Assembly: GCA_945873815.1 (NCBI GenBank)
Contig: CAMCEE010000005.1
Location: forward strand, 23,858 to 87,857
Source: an uncultured Caryophanales bacterium
GTDB taxonomy: Bacteria > Bacillota_I > Bacilli_A > RFN20 > CAG-449
Length of the DNA stretch: 64,000 nt
Direction of reading: 5' to 3'
The notes under the pieces were generated by a model. It saw only the letters and a list, made by a program, of their open reading frames with translations, did not search any database and had not been told where the DNA came from. The position numbers and the translations under genes were made by a program. Below, piece after piece: positions 31,101-39,710 of the stretch (positions within the stretch are counted from its first letter, which is position 1; every line of letters starts with the position of its first letter).

Positions 31101-34100
31101 CTATTAATCTACCTGTTCAATATTCTATTAATGGATTCAGTTGGAGCAATACAAATATTGGGTTTATACACGTTTCAAATTCAACTAGTGGAGCAGTTTA
31201 TGACGAAACGAGCAACGGACATCCGATTTTCTATCGTGCAGAATTTGATAATTATTACATTAATTATTCAAATGGCTCATATAATACTAGATACGTTAAG
31301 ATTACTCCAAAAACATTAACTGATGTGACGGAGGATATTAATGTAACTTATGATTCATTAGAACATTCTATTTCCTTATCATTAACAGGTTTTGTTGTAG
31401 GAGCTAGTGAATATCTCGAGGCAAAAGTAGATAAGATTCGTTATTATTACAACGATTCGATTCAATTGAATAATCCTAAATTCAAGAATGTTGGAGAATA
31501 TGAAGTTAAATATGAACTAACATTTAAAAATGCGGATTATTATCCACTTTCTGGAACTAAAACAATAATTATTACTCGCGCGGATGCTATTGACCAATCA
31601 ATTGGTTTTGAAGATGTTTATAATGGCTCTGCACATGGAATTAGCGTTTACGCAGGATTATGTGGTGATGATGTTTTCAATTCATTAGCTACTATAAAAT
31701 ATTCATTAGTAGAAGATGGTGAATATACTTCAGAAAATATTAAATTAATAAATCATACTCCTGATCCAGTTGTTGTTTACTATATCATTACGTTTGCAAA
31801 CTATAATGATATTAGAGGCTTTAAAACAATCAATATTTTACAAAGAGATTTATTCGTTTATTCAAATAATGTAACTATTACTTATGGAGATAATCCAGAA
31901 GGTAATGGAATCTATTTTGGCAATGATCCAGAAAACCCAAATAAATCCGGATTCTTTGGTAGTGAAAATGAAAATACTGTTATTGATAGGAGTAATTTAT
32001 CCTATTCATTCGACTATTCACAATTTGATGATGTAGGAACTTACAAATTTAGAGCAAATGGTCTTTTACCAAAAGTTCCTGCAAAAGATAATTATAATTT
32101 CATTTATATCGATGCTGATTTAACTGTTAATAAAAAAGAGATTACTGTAGATTGGGAAAATACAGTATTTACGTATAATGGATATACGCAATATCCAACT
32201 CCTATTGCAAGTGGCTTTGTAAATGGTGATTCATTTGATTTAGAAGCATATGTAAGTGAAGAAAGCTTATTACCTATAAGAGCTGGTAACTATATTGCTT
32301 TTGCAAGATTTAATAGCGAAGTAAAGAATTATAGTATTCCGAATAATAATTCTGTTGATTTTGTTATAAATAAGCTTGCAATATCCTTAAAGCCAAATGA
32401 AACTATCAATCCATTAACTAATGTTTCAAAGATTTATGATGGATTATGTTATGAATATGATGTTAACAACCCTGGTAATTATGAAATAAGTGATACAGAA
32501 AATGCAAAAATCGGTCATTCAAACGAAGATAAAATCACAATTTATGTTAAATATTTATTAAATGATATAGAGATTAATGGTAATCCAAAAGATGTCGGAA
32601 CATATAAGGTTGTTATCGATAGTTTTGTTGTTACTCATTTAGAAGGTGAAGATAATGTCGATTACACAGATTGTTATATCCTCAATCAATCTGCTGAAGT
32701 TCTTTATGTTATTGGTTGTTTAGATATCATTATTGAAGCTAATAATATGGATGAATTTACTTTCGATGGTCAACAACATTATTATCCTTCAAATTCTAAA
32801 AATTATAATATTGTTCCTTCAATTGATTCTCAATTAGAAACAAGAATTGCAAATGAATTAGATTTCACAGTTTATGCTAAATTCATCCTCTCAGGAACTA
32901 GTGCTAAACTTGATTCTATAAGAAATGTAGGAACATATTCGATTAAGATTGAATATGATAATCATTCTTCCAAAAATTTGAATATTAGATATTATGAGGA
33001 ATCAACTGCTAGTGTGACAATTAATCCTAAAGAATATGAAATTGACCTAGAAGATAAGACAGTAACATATAATGGAAAGAAGTTCATTTATGAAGATATA
33101 TTATTATTAGATGGCGATAAATTAGTCCTAAATGTTATATATAATAAGATTAAGAATAGTAGTGGTATATCGGATAATCAAAATAATGTCGATGCGATAA
33201 ATGCTGGTCTTTATGAAATGACATTATCCGAATCTAATAATTGGTATTCGTTGTCTCTTACTGAAAGATCAATTGTTGAAAACTATGAAATAAATCTTGT
33301 TTCTAGTTCAGTTAGTAAGCAATTAGTAATACAAAAGAGAGATGTTTATATAATGACGGAATATCAAGATAGTGCGATTTATGATGGAAGTGAACATACT
33401 TATAAAGGATCATTTGTCTACTATGGTGATTCTGAAAATAACATAAATAATCAATTCATCGAGGGAGAAATTCTTGAGCTCGCGGTTTTCATCAATAACG
33501 AAGATGGTAGTAGAGCACAACCTATCAATGCTGGAACTTATTACGTAGTTATTGATAAGGATTCGACAAAAATAAAGGTTCAAGGACAAGAGGATAAGTT
33601 GTCAGTTCTTGAGAATTATGAAGTTCATAATGAATATTCTTCGAAATTTATTGTTAAAAAACGTAAAGTTGGACTTTTACCAATCGCTTATGATGATAAA
33701 ATATATGACAATGAAACTTTAAGTGCATATCAAACAGGATATGGTAATTTTAGGTACGATAAAAATATATCTTCATTTGAATTAGTAGAAGGAGAAGAAT
33801 TATCTGTTGTTGTTAATTTCTATCTAGATTTATCAATAGTTGAACTTGAAAATGTCATAAACGCTGGAACATATTCTTATAATGTATCTGTTGATAGTAT
33901 AAATAATCTCAATATGAATAATTATGAGTTCATTTGCAATAATCTATCCTTGACCATTAGTAGGAGAACTGTTTATATTTCTCCTTTACAAATTGAATCT
34001 ATTGAATATGATAGATTAGAACATCAATATTCTGATTATAAAGATGATTCATATCAATATTATGGATTATCAGTATCAGATTCAAAATATCAAATTGCAA

Positions 34101-37100
34101 ATGGAGAAACTTTATCTATCGTTGTCTTCTTTGGCGATAGTCTATGTGTAGTAAACTCTGGAAGATATAACATGATTATCGATAATGATTCTTCTACTAT
34201 TACGCGTGGAGAAAATGTCTATAATGCTTCAGTTAACTATAATATTGTTACATACACTGGAAACGAGTATGTCTTTGAAATTCGTCCTCGCGAATTAACA
34301 ATTAGCGCAGTTAATAAAGAATCTGTTTATGATGGAAATGTTTATGAATATGTAGCTTATACAAGCGAGAATATTACGACTGATTTTATAGTTAATGGAT
34401 TAATTGAAGGCGATGAAGATAATATTTCTGTCATCAAATTTATTTATAAACAAGGAGAGAATATTGTTAATCCAATAAATGTAGGAACATATGATATCGT
34501 GTTGGATGTTGATAATTGCGAAATATCTACCAACTATTCTTTAAAGATTGATCCAACTGAATCACCAACGTTAACTATCTTGAAACGTAAGATTACTATT
34601 TCGATTAAATCATTATCATACACTTATGTAAATAAGGTATATGATTCAAGTTATAATGAATATGTAGTTTATTATACAGATGAACCTTCGTTAAGTGGAT
34701 TTGTAAATGAAGATGATAAAAATGCATTCTCATTAATCAAATATATTTATTCGGTTGATGATAAGGTAGTAGATCCTATTAATGCAGGAACTTATTCTAT
34801 CTCTTTAGAGTATGAGTTCACTGATATAACGGTTAAAAATAATTATGAAGTATATGAAATTATCGAAGGTCAATTATCAATTTTGAAACGTAAAGTTACC
34901 GTTATGCCAAAATTTGATGATGAAATTAAGACATATGATGGACAAGCATACGTTTATCCAGTTGAAGAAGATAATTATATCCTTAAGGAAAATTCATTAG
35001 ATGTATGTGAAGGTCATATCCTAACGATTAAAGTCGCGTTTGATCATGCAGTTGCAACCGGTCTTTATAACGAAACAATTAATTTACATAAATTGTTTGG
35101 AAGTGAATGTTTCTATGATAAAGTTACTGAAGCAGCAACTTATAAAGCAAGTGCATATATGTATCTAATTAATGGAAAAGAAAACGAAAATTATGAATTC
35201 CATTCTGAATATGTTGATTTCTCAATTCAAAAGAGAAATATTCTTCTATATAATGGTGACTTTGAATTTATCTATAATGGAAGTGAACAAAGTTTACACG
35301 ATTTAGTTAACAAAGAGATTAATTATGTTAATAGCCCTATTGATAATGAAGATACAGTTCAATTCTTATCATTATTACACTATAAGGTTTTTGTTGATAC
35401 TAGTGAAGATATGGAAAAATTCATTGATGTAGCTTGGAATGAAGAGATAATGGGCGTTTCTTCATATGTTAACAATGCATACTTAAGATTATTTAAGGAT
35501 GATATTGATCGTACATATAATTTTGAAGTAGAGATTGAAAAAGGATCTATTACAATTCTTCCTAAGGATGTTAATTTTATCATCGATGTTCCTGAAGAAG
35601 ATGCAACTACTATATTTACTGGTTTAGCTTTTGAATTCTTTGAGGATAATTTCCGTATTGAAACATTATGCGATGGACAAATTTTGAAGATAAATTCATG
35701 GAATACTCTTGCGGAAGGTATTATTAGAACGGGAACATATTCGATTAATGACATCGATTATACTTCAATTGAATTTGTCATTTTGAAAGATGATATACTT
35801 GTAAGTTGTTATAATTATACGATTAATTATGTAATGATTAGAGATATTGTTATTAATAAAGCACATCTTGATTTCACGATTAATAATGCGCAAAAAGAAT
35901 ATTGTGGTGAAATAATTCCTATCAATGAATTCTTAAATCCAATCAATGCGGAAGGAGCATTTGAATTAGAGAATAGTAAAATTTCAATTGAAGATAATGT
36001 ACCAACGATTTTCTATTATTTTGATGATTCTAGTAATAGAGATAGAGTATTTGAAATCAAGGATGCAGGTGTATATCAAGTTTCAATTTATTATTATGAC
36101 TTAGTTATTTATGGTGAAACGAGAAATAGAGATTTCGATTTTGATTACGATAATGGTAAACTTGAATTTGAAATCACGATAACTCAATACGATTTCAAAC
36201 AAAAAATGAAGATTGTAACTGGTTCGAGTATTGTTCCATTTATTTACGATATTAATAACGAGCAAGAAGCTTACTCTCGTGATTATAGTTGTAATTTAGA
36301 TGAGGTATTTACTAATAAAGGATTTACGACGGATTATGCAGAAAAATTCTATATCAGAGATTACACTGTATATCGTCCAAAAGAAGAAGCTTTATTGAAT
36401 ACCTTACCAATCATCATCATTGATCCAGATGGAAATAATGTTACTAGAAACTTCTTATGCTCAAAACAAAATGATTATGGAGAGTGGGTTATTGACTATG
36501 AATCACCAACGATAGTTGCAGAGGTTGGTTTGATCAATATTGATTCAAAGATGACACTAATTTATGAAAATAAGGATAGCGCAAAAAAATATGACGGAAA
36601 GAATTTAGTTTTTGAAGGAAATTATATTGTTGGGCAACTATACAATTCAGAATCCCAATTTTCGAATCTTTATTTCAAAGCGGAAATCCATAAGATACAT
36701 TATCGTAGAGGTTCTATTTCATATGAATTAACTGGTAATCAAGGTATTTGTTTAGTGGGTGAATATATCGTCGTAGTGAAAAATATCCAAGCATATGTAA
36801 ATTCAAATTATGTTATCAAGTTACCAGATGATTATTATATTAGTTATAATAATTATAAAGATGAAGAGGATGCAGTATATATTGAAGGTAATGATTCTTT
36901 ATATGTATGTAAACTTAATATTGTTCAAAGAGATATTTACATTAAGCCAGTTGATTTAGTTGATGTATATTACGATGGAAATGTTATTGAAGCGACTGAA
37001 TGGGAACCGGTAGGAGATGCAATTAACGATACGAGTAAGCAAGTCGTTCCAGGTCATACAATTGATATTGAAACAACAATCAAAATCGATCTTGAAAGCA

Positions 37101-37873
37101 TCCATAATTACATTGTTAAAACAACCAAAAATACCATCGATGCTTCTAAAACGAAGATTTATGATGAAGATGGTAATGATGTAACATTCTGTTATAAGAT
37201 TATATCTACTGCTACTGAAGGCAATAAAGCGGAAGCTTATAAATATTATGGAAAGATTACTCTTGCAAAACGTTATATTGTCATTTTACCTCATGGTAAT
37301 GTCGATTCTCCTCATATTTATGATGGAGAATACATCTACAATACTGGATTTGATTACATTTCTCGATATCAAAATGCAACTGAAGTAAGCTCATTATGTA
37401 CGGAAAGATCATATGGATTATTAGAAAATCATGTGATGATACCTTATGAAATGAGTCCATGTATTGCAAATGTTGGAACTAAATTCAACAAATTGGTATT
37501 CGATATTAGAGATGAAACGGGTGGAAGTGTTTCTTCGATATATAAAATAGTATATCGTGATGATCCATCTGCATATTTAGTTGTTGCTCCAAGAGAAATA
37601 ATAATTAGAACTGGAAGCAAATCAGTCTCATATTACGAAGGAATGGAACCAGTAACATGCCATGAATTTACGGTAGAAAATTTGCTTGAAGGTCATTATA
37701 TCGATGAAAATAAAATCGTATGGGAAGCTACCTTAGATAAACCAGGTAGAATTAATAATAGTATATCGATTAACTTATCTAAATCCAATAAGGCGATTTT
37801 AGACAAATATAATACAGTTGTTTCAACAAATTATACAATTAAATATATTTACGGAAGCTTAATTGTTAGTTAA
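25133..37873 (+). CDS. Giant YDG/MBG-repeat surface protein
   Basis: A single uninterrupted frame of 4246 residues, about 470 kDa. A short cytoplasmic head is followed by a membrane helix at about residues 28-47 (KIPFIVGAGIVAALTTSFVS). After it come only beta-rich repeats to the C-terminus, which ends in a repeat-type strand (YGSLIVS), with no sorting signal. I count about thirty YDG-type motifs, for example VYDGTPIEY, VYDGTTLSNY, IYDGNNHSEY, TYDGNEHGI, IYDGSEHTYKG and IYDGEYIYN, usually followed by NAGTYYV-like strands. YGX-type MBG units (IIYGQEFVDKEVSYTGF and similar) also occur. I infer a long extracellular stalk or adhesin projecting from the membrane. It shares a 124-bp exact internal repeat, and lies between its small paralogue and membrane proteins that may assemble it. 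Confidence 0.8.
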   Translation: MSSYDSYVSKIEKIAKVKNFVVKHKIPFIVGAGIVAALTTSFVSTKGIIVQDIVLPDKIVYGSDFEFEKEAIGLFGSEIYYEYRLEGEDWSTQKPLKPGHYNVRAVSTNSFGGKIYGNEVSFEIGRKDITFVINDSIIPYGDYENISYSIYDGTPDDKDIYSKGLVGSDSIYTIDFEFEDTSKNSTMCRVEQESVTIINQDGNDVSALYKVHTVYKDITFAKRDIVLEPELVNKVYDGTPIEYNNEYTSSTAKDIAKGDTLTIYTSIEDKNGDELEELPIEAGSYLNSIDSFKIVNSKGDDVTVNYNIKYKPNYLVISKRDITIQAGSSERVYDGTTLSNYDYESIVSGSLVENEYIVYDSSKETEFPSMKDVYYVDGLVSSIENKIKYLITDGTKDKSKNYNITVLPGELKILPLELNITPLEQESFVYNGEKVEYSKEKNNFHEVNGVSLPEGVELNVKVYYELYDDLELFSPLDSVMDAGPYAINIKSYSIINDLESNYIINTMPTYFDIYKRDVTVSIINLDDCEYDGNGFAYDGLSYNITSPLGFVDGEKIKVIAKYSADGVNFSTSQPRNAGTYYVKLDSFEFMLNAKEKNYNITLLDTIEEFDILPRTISIYANSLPNAIYNKTIQDTYDKNSLLYDKGSKTIVTEDKFSVSVDYRYLDGNIEILQNPKNAGDYRIYISSINFEDEINAGNYNILYSKGKYGEYRIEPRSVYIKANDMESIIYDGNNHSEYDSTSYTLLNDTSFVEGDGVLVSPKFYLENKVDDANNVIEPRNAGTYYIFIDSFEYTNETMNGNYSVIINDLEGTGGIFTINKRKVTIKAVDVESSVYNGKIQDYYDINDYTYENDSLEIVDKATVSYRYINDENNDAITLNAYKYGILLNGISFEDENNLNNYIINYSTEKGWYEILKKDLLITSVDKEIIYGQEFVDKEVSYTGFVEGEDESVLNGTLSISTSYNKYDNVGSYPIISSGLMGDNYDITYEEGLLTVSKATLVNKTENLDIVYDGKEHFLTFEFDGLVSKNSDYPSDRIEELDQIINISLDGSSYSTEYEMFKNACEITTIYYILSFRNYKDINSSNTIKINKRDLTIKASDKTITFGEEFTLSEYEATGWAEGEDISVLEGKLSFVVNYNQFDDIDPSTDYKIYVEGCTSNNYNIEYVPGRLTILKATLTDASMNYEGTYDGNEHGILISAVGFLKGEIFSEVATIKYSLVEDGEYTSENIKLINHTPDPVVVYYIITFANYNDIRDFKTIKINKAILTVTPKEHTIQYGEEPSNDGLSFRGFVNDTEDESLLSISSAVYSYSYTKYDDVGDYEISVSNIPDTLNYHIVYEKGILHVIPRFVDVIWGSTTLTYNGKVQAPSASVVTCNEDECIVTLNIPSTNKDVNDNVGDPKYIAYAVSLSNPNYQLGENTSIEYIITKAQLDISPSEKRIEYGKDFDLSDVHLLFNGFVNNEDINVLDIVDVEDKFYTNYVKFAPVEDSLTHEEILYYIEIYDGWISAKNYSITFKTSRLYVSKAELIDESKGYEGVYDGCDHSITLKFSKFLNDDSEATQKQIVSYKLEGDTSYDLDNPMIKNYTGEEGIKVYYRVTFINYKTIESYKTVIIKQKSITITANDCSISYGSNAMNNGVRVNEDDLVVVNGIRETIEVHLNNLEGLSFTYFYNTFDNVGTYDIIPSGLSSLNNNYKFVYVNGKLNVVQKEIDVIWDENDSLSYNGLSQIINVSILGLVNSDTCDVLFSNNSYGIEVNSYTAKIIGISNDNYCLKPSQVTEKVYNIIKANLIIKANDVSITYGEDPESAFDMENGVTYEGFVNGEDQTVLSGTLVLSTIDYNRYDDVGTYKIIPSGLTSSNYEIVYKEGDFVVNQLEATISWSENDEFTYDGNEHCIEAVISNPVNGDECSLTIEGKKKNAGTYVATAIAIVGAKSKNYKLPSNVTASFTILKKELIDKTENLEFVYDGDNHYINVVLEGFIESEKDEDFAINLPVQYSINGFSWSNTNIGFIHVSNSTSGAVYDETSNGHPIFYRAEFDNYYINYSNGSYNTRYVKITPKTLTDVTEDINVTYDSLEHSISLSLTGFVVGASEYLEAKVDKIRYYYNDSIQLNNPKFKNVGEYEVKYELTFKNADYYPLSGTKTIIITRADAIDQSIGFEDVYNGSAHGISVYAGLCGDDVFNSLATIKYSLVEDGEYTSENIKLINHTPDPVVVYYIITFANYNDIRGFKTINILQRDLFVYSNNVTITYGDNPEGNGIYFGNDPENPNKSGFFGSENENTVIDRSNLSYSFDYSQFDDVGTYKFRANGLLPKVPAKDNYNFIYIDADLTVNKKEITVDWENTVFTYNGYTQYPTPIASGFVNGDSFDLEAYVSEESLLPIRAGNYIAFARFNSEVKNYSIPNNNSVDFVINKLAISLKPNETINPLTNVSKIYDGLCYEYDVNNPGNYEISDTENAKIGHSNEDKITIYVKYLLNDIEINGNPKDVGTYKVVIDSFVVTHLEGEDNVDYTDCYILNQSAEVLYVIGCLDIIIEANNMDEFTFDGQQHYYPSNSKNYNIVPSIDSQLETRIANELDFTVYAKFILSGTSAKLDSIRNVGTYSIKIEYDNHSSKNLNIRYYEESTASVTINPKEYEIDLEDKTVTYNGKKFIYEDILLLDGDKLVLNVIYNKIKNSSGISDNQNNVDAINAGLYEMTLSESNNWYSLSLTERSIVENYEINLVSSSVSKQLVIQKRDVYIMTEYQDSAIYDGSEHTYKGSFVYYGDSENNINNQFIEGEILELAVFINNEDGSRAQPINAGTYYVVIDKDSTKIKVQGQEDKLSVLENYEVHNEYSSKFIVKKRKVGLLPIAYDDKIYDNETLSAYQTGYGNFRYDKNISSFELVEGEELSVVVNFYLDLSIVELENVINAGTYSYNVSVDSINNLNMNNYEFICNNLSLTISRRTVYISPLQIESIEYDRLEHQYSDYKDDSYQYYGLSVSDSKYQIANGETLSIVVFFGDSLCVVNSGRYNMIIDNDSSTITRGENVYNASVNYNIVTYTGNEYVFEIRPRELTISAVNKESVYDGNVYEYVAYTSENITTDFIVNGLIEGDEDNISVIKFIYKQGENIVNPINVGTYDIVLDVDNCEISTNYSLKIDPTESPTLTILKRKITISIKSLSYTYVNKVYDSSYNEYVVYYTDEPSLSGFVNEDDKNAFSLIKYIYSVDDKVVDPINAGTYSISLEYEFTDITVKNNYEVYEIIEGQLSILKRKVTVMPKFDDEIKTYDGQAYVYPVEEDNYILKENSLDVCEGHILTIKVAFDHAVATGLYNETINLHKLFGSECFYDKVTEAATYKASAYMYLINGKENENYEFHSEYVDFSIQKRNILLYNGDFEFIYNGSEQSLHDLVNKEINYVNSPIDNEDTVQFLSLLHYKVFVDTSEDMEKFIDVAWNEEIMGVSSYVNNAYLRLFKDDIDRTYNFEVEIEKGSITILPKDVNFIIDVPEEDATTIFTGLAFEFFEDNFRIETLCDGQILKINSWNTLAEGIIRTGTYSINDIDYTSIEFVILKDDILVSCYNYTINYVMIRDIVINKAHLDFTINNAQKEYCGEIIPINEFLNPINAEGAFELENSKISIEDNVPTIFYYFDDSSNRDRVFEIKDAGVYQVSIYYYDLVIYGETRNRDFDFDYDNGKLEFEITITQYDFKQKMKIVTGSSIVPFIYDINNEQEAYSRDYSCNLDEVFTNKGFTTDYAEKFYIRDYTVYRPKEEALLNTLPIIIIDPDGNNVTRNFLCSKQNDYGEWVIDYESPTIVAEVGLINIDSKMTLIYENKDSAKKYDGKNLVFEGNYIVGQLYNSESQFSNLYFKAEIHKIHYRRGSISYELTGNQGICLVGEYIVVVKNIQAYVNSNYVIKLPDDYYISYNNYKDEEDAVYIEGNDSLYVCKLNIVQRDIYIKPVDLVDVYYDGNVIEATEWEPVGDAINDTSKQVVPGHTIDIETTIKIDLESIHNYIVKTTKNTIDASKTKIYDEDGNDVTFCYKIISTATEGNKAEAYKYYGKITLAKRYIVILPHGNVDSPHIYDGEYIYNTGFDYISRYQNATEVSSLCTERSYGLLENHVMIPYEMSPCIANVGTKFNKLVFDIRDETGGSVSSIYKIVYRDDPSAYLVVAPREIIIRTGSKSVSYYEGMEPVTCHEFTVENLLEGHYIDENKIVWEATLDKPGRINNSISINLSKSNKAILDKYNTVVSTNYTIKYIYGSLIVS
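28775..28898 (+). repeat. Exact 124-bp internal repeat, copy 1
   Basis: Identical to 31694-31817, in the same frame, within the giant surface protein gene. It encodes YSLVEDGEYTSENIKLIN and the following strands. Flanks differ, so a short recent copying event between repeats is likely. Confidence 0.95.
31694..31817 (+). repeat. Exact 124-bp internal repeat, copy 2
   Basis: Second copy of the segment at 28775-28898, offset 2919. All other repeat units in this gene are well diverged, which makes the exact match stand out. Confidence 0.95.
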
Positions 37874-37894
37874 AATAATAATAGGGGGTAGTGT

Positions 37895-38989
37895 ATGGTA
37901 AGAAAATATAGTACGTATTTAAAAGAAGGTTTTAAAACTTCTTCTACTACGATGAAAAGAAGAGGAAATAGATTGAAATTTCATCTATTCTATTTGATTA
38001 AGATTTTATCGATTATTTTTCCATTCTTTTTCCCAGTTGTTGCTTCAGCTGAGATAAGAATGTCTAAGAATTCGATTAAATATAATGATATAGGTGTATA
38101 TGATTCGTTTAAAGAAGGAACTAAACCAAAGAAATATTGGAATATTCTTGTCGCATATTTACTTTCTTTCTTTACCATTTTTTCTGGACTAATTGTTATT
38201 TCACTTATCACTTCTTTGTTTGTACTTGTTGGAGTAGCAGTTGGTAGATTAAGCGATAATATGCCCAATCAATTTATTGCGTTAATATTTTCTATCCCTG
38301 GAATTGTATTTGCACTCATATTTGTCGTATTAATCCTTTTATATTTTTCACCAATACCTTATATTTCAGAAACAATTTCTGATATTGAAGGATACTTAAT
38401 CGTTAAAAAGAGTGTTGATTCGATGAAAAAGGGCAAATTGATTATCCTTTTAAATACATTTATCATTTCCTTATTGATATTTATTATTGTTGGATTACCT
38501 TTATTATTCTTACCAATTGTAATGAGTTCATCTCCTTTTGTATTAATTATTTACGCTATTATTGTTACTTTATTCATAATTGCAGTTTTGATATTTTCCC
38601 CTACAATATTTATGGGATTCATTAATGCAAATACACTTCTTTATGAAGATATTGTTCTTGATGATATTAGTGAAAAGAAGACGGTTCGTGGAATTGTAAT
38701 TTCTAAGAATAAACGTGATTTAAAGAATAATTTGCTTAATATCTTTAATCGTACTCAAGAAACGCATTTCACTACTAAAAATCATATTGATGATTTATCT
38801 AACGAATCATATGAAGAGGATGACTATGATGAGGAGGAAGATGAAGAATTCGAAAATGAATTAGCAAAAGAAGGCTATGATGAATTAGAAGAAATCGAAA
38901 AAGAATTAGCAAATATGGATTCTTTAGAAGAAGTAGAAGGTGATGTCACCGAAGAAACTATAAAGAAAAATAGTGATGAGGTGAAATAA
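37895..38989 (+). CDS. Polytopic membrane protein with acidic tail
   Basis: The 364-residue protein starts with a basic stretch (YLKEGFKTSSTTMKRRGNRLKF) and has about five hydrophobic segments near residues 27-50, 85-112, 125-150, 183-208 and 213-240. After residue 270 it is cytoplasmic-like and highly acidic (YEEDDYDEEEDEEFENE). I recognise no family. An AGGGGGT ribosome site lies 22 bases after the giant gene. Position between the repeat proteins and other membrane proteins of this operon suggests a part of an export or anchoring assembly, but that is inference only. Confidence 0.55.
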   Translation: MVRKYSTYLKEGFKTSSTTMKRRGNRLKFHLFYLIKILSIIFPFFFPVVASAEIRMSKNSIKYNDIGVYDSFKEGTKPKKYWNILVAYLLSFFTIFSGLIVISLITSLFVLVGVAVGRLSDNMPNQFIALIFSIPGIVFALIFVVLILLYFSPIPYISETISDIEGYLIVKKSVDSMKKGKLIILLNTFIISLLIFIIVGLPLLFLPIVMSSSPFVLIIYAIIVTLFIIAVLIFSPTIFMGFINANTLLYEDIVLDDISEKKTVRGIVISKNKRDLKNNLLNIFNRTQETHFTTKNHIDDLSNESYEEDDYDEEEDEEFENELAKEGYDELEEIEKELANMDSLEEVEGDVTEETIKKNSDEVK

Positions 38990-38990
38990 T

Positions 38991-39710
38991 ATGATTAGTT
39001 TACTTACATGGAGAGCATTTGCAATTGTTGCATTTATATTCTTTATTGCTTCAATTGTAGTACTAATAGTTACAAAATTACTAAAGAATAATTTTTATTA
39101 TGATTATCGTGAAGATGAATTGATTAAAGAAACTAAGAGTATGAACTCTAATAATAGTCTTTATTTTACTTCTGATCCTTCGACATATCAATACATTAAG
39201 AAATACGTTTTATGTAAGACTGTTTCTGATAAATATTGCATTTGTCAATATGATAGAGAATTCAATAAGATTGTGTTCTTTATTATTCAATATTCTAAAA
39301 ATAATAAAATAGTTGCGATTACAAAATGCAGCGAAATTAAGAATAATGAGGCATCCAGAGTTATTCCTTTAAATAGAAAAACAGATAAGATTAATATCAT
39401 TATTTCAAAAGTTGATAAGATGGAGATTAATTCTTCAGTTATAAAACCATTAAATAAAGTTAAAGTTCTTTTATATTGTCTATTAAAATTCGATTATAGC
39501 TTTACTGGATTATTTGTTCTTAGACATATTATAGTTGAATGTTTAGGACAATCATTTACTGCTTCATATTTTAATTCGATTTACAATTTAATTTCGATAT
39601 TAGGTTGCTTATTATTTGGATTAATCGTTTCAATAGCATCATACATTTCTTTGAAAAAGAGAAATCTTATTATGCATAGAGGAGGTGTAATTGAATATGA
39701 ATTTATTTAA
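38991..39710 (+). CDS. Membrane protein of unknown function
   Basis: The 239-residue protein has one membrane helix at about residues 8-28, a soluble middle of about 130 residues with mixed charge, and two more hydrophobic segments near 163-185 and 198-220. Both termini would lie on the same or opposite sides depending on the weak middle segment. No family recognised. It starts one base after the previous stop, and the next gene's start lies within its last codons, so all three are translationally coupled. Confidence 0.5.
   Translation: MISLLTWRAFAIVAFIFFIASIVVLIVTKLLKNNFYYDYREDELIKETKSMNSNNSLYFTSDPSTYQYIKKYVLCKTVSDKYCICQYDREFNKIVFFIIQYSKNNKIVAITKCSEIKNNEASRVIPLNRKTDKINIIISKVDKMEINSSVIKPLNKVKVLLYCLLKFDYSFTGLFVLRHIIVECLGQSFTASYFNSIYNLISILGCLLFGLIVSIASYISLKKRNLIMHRGGVIEYEFI

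Noticed and set aside
25133..37873. A tandem-repeat or CRISPR-like array in the giant gene
   Set aside because: The repeats are protein-level and diverged in DNA, apart from one exact 124-bp pair; there are no short regular direct repeats with spacers.
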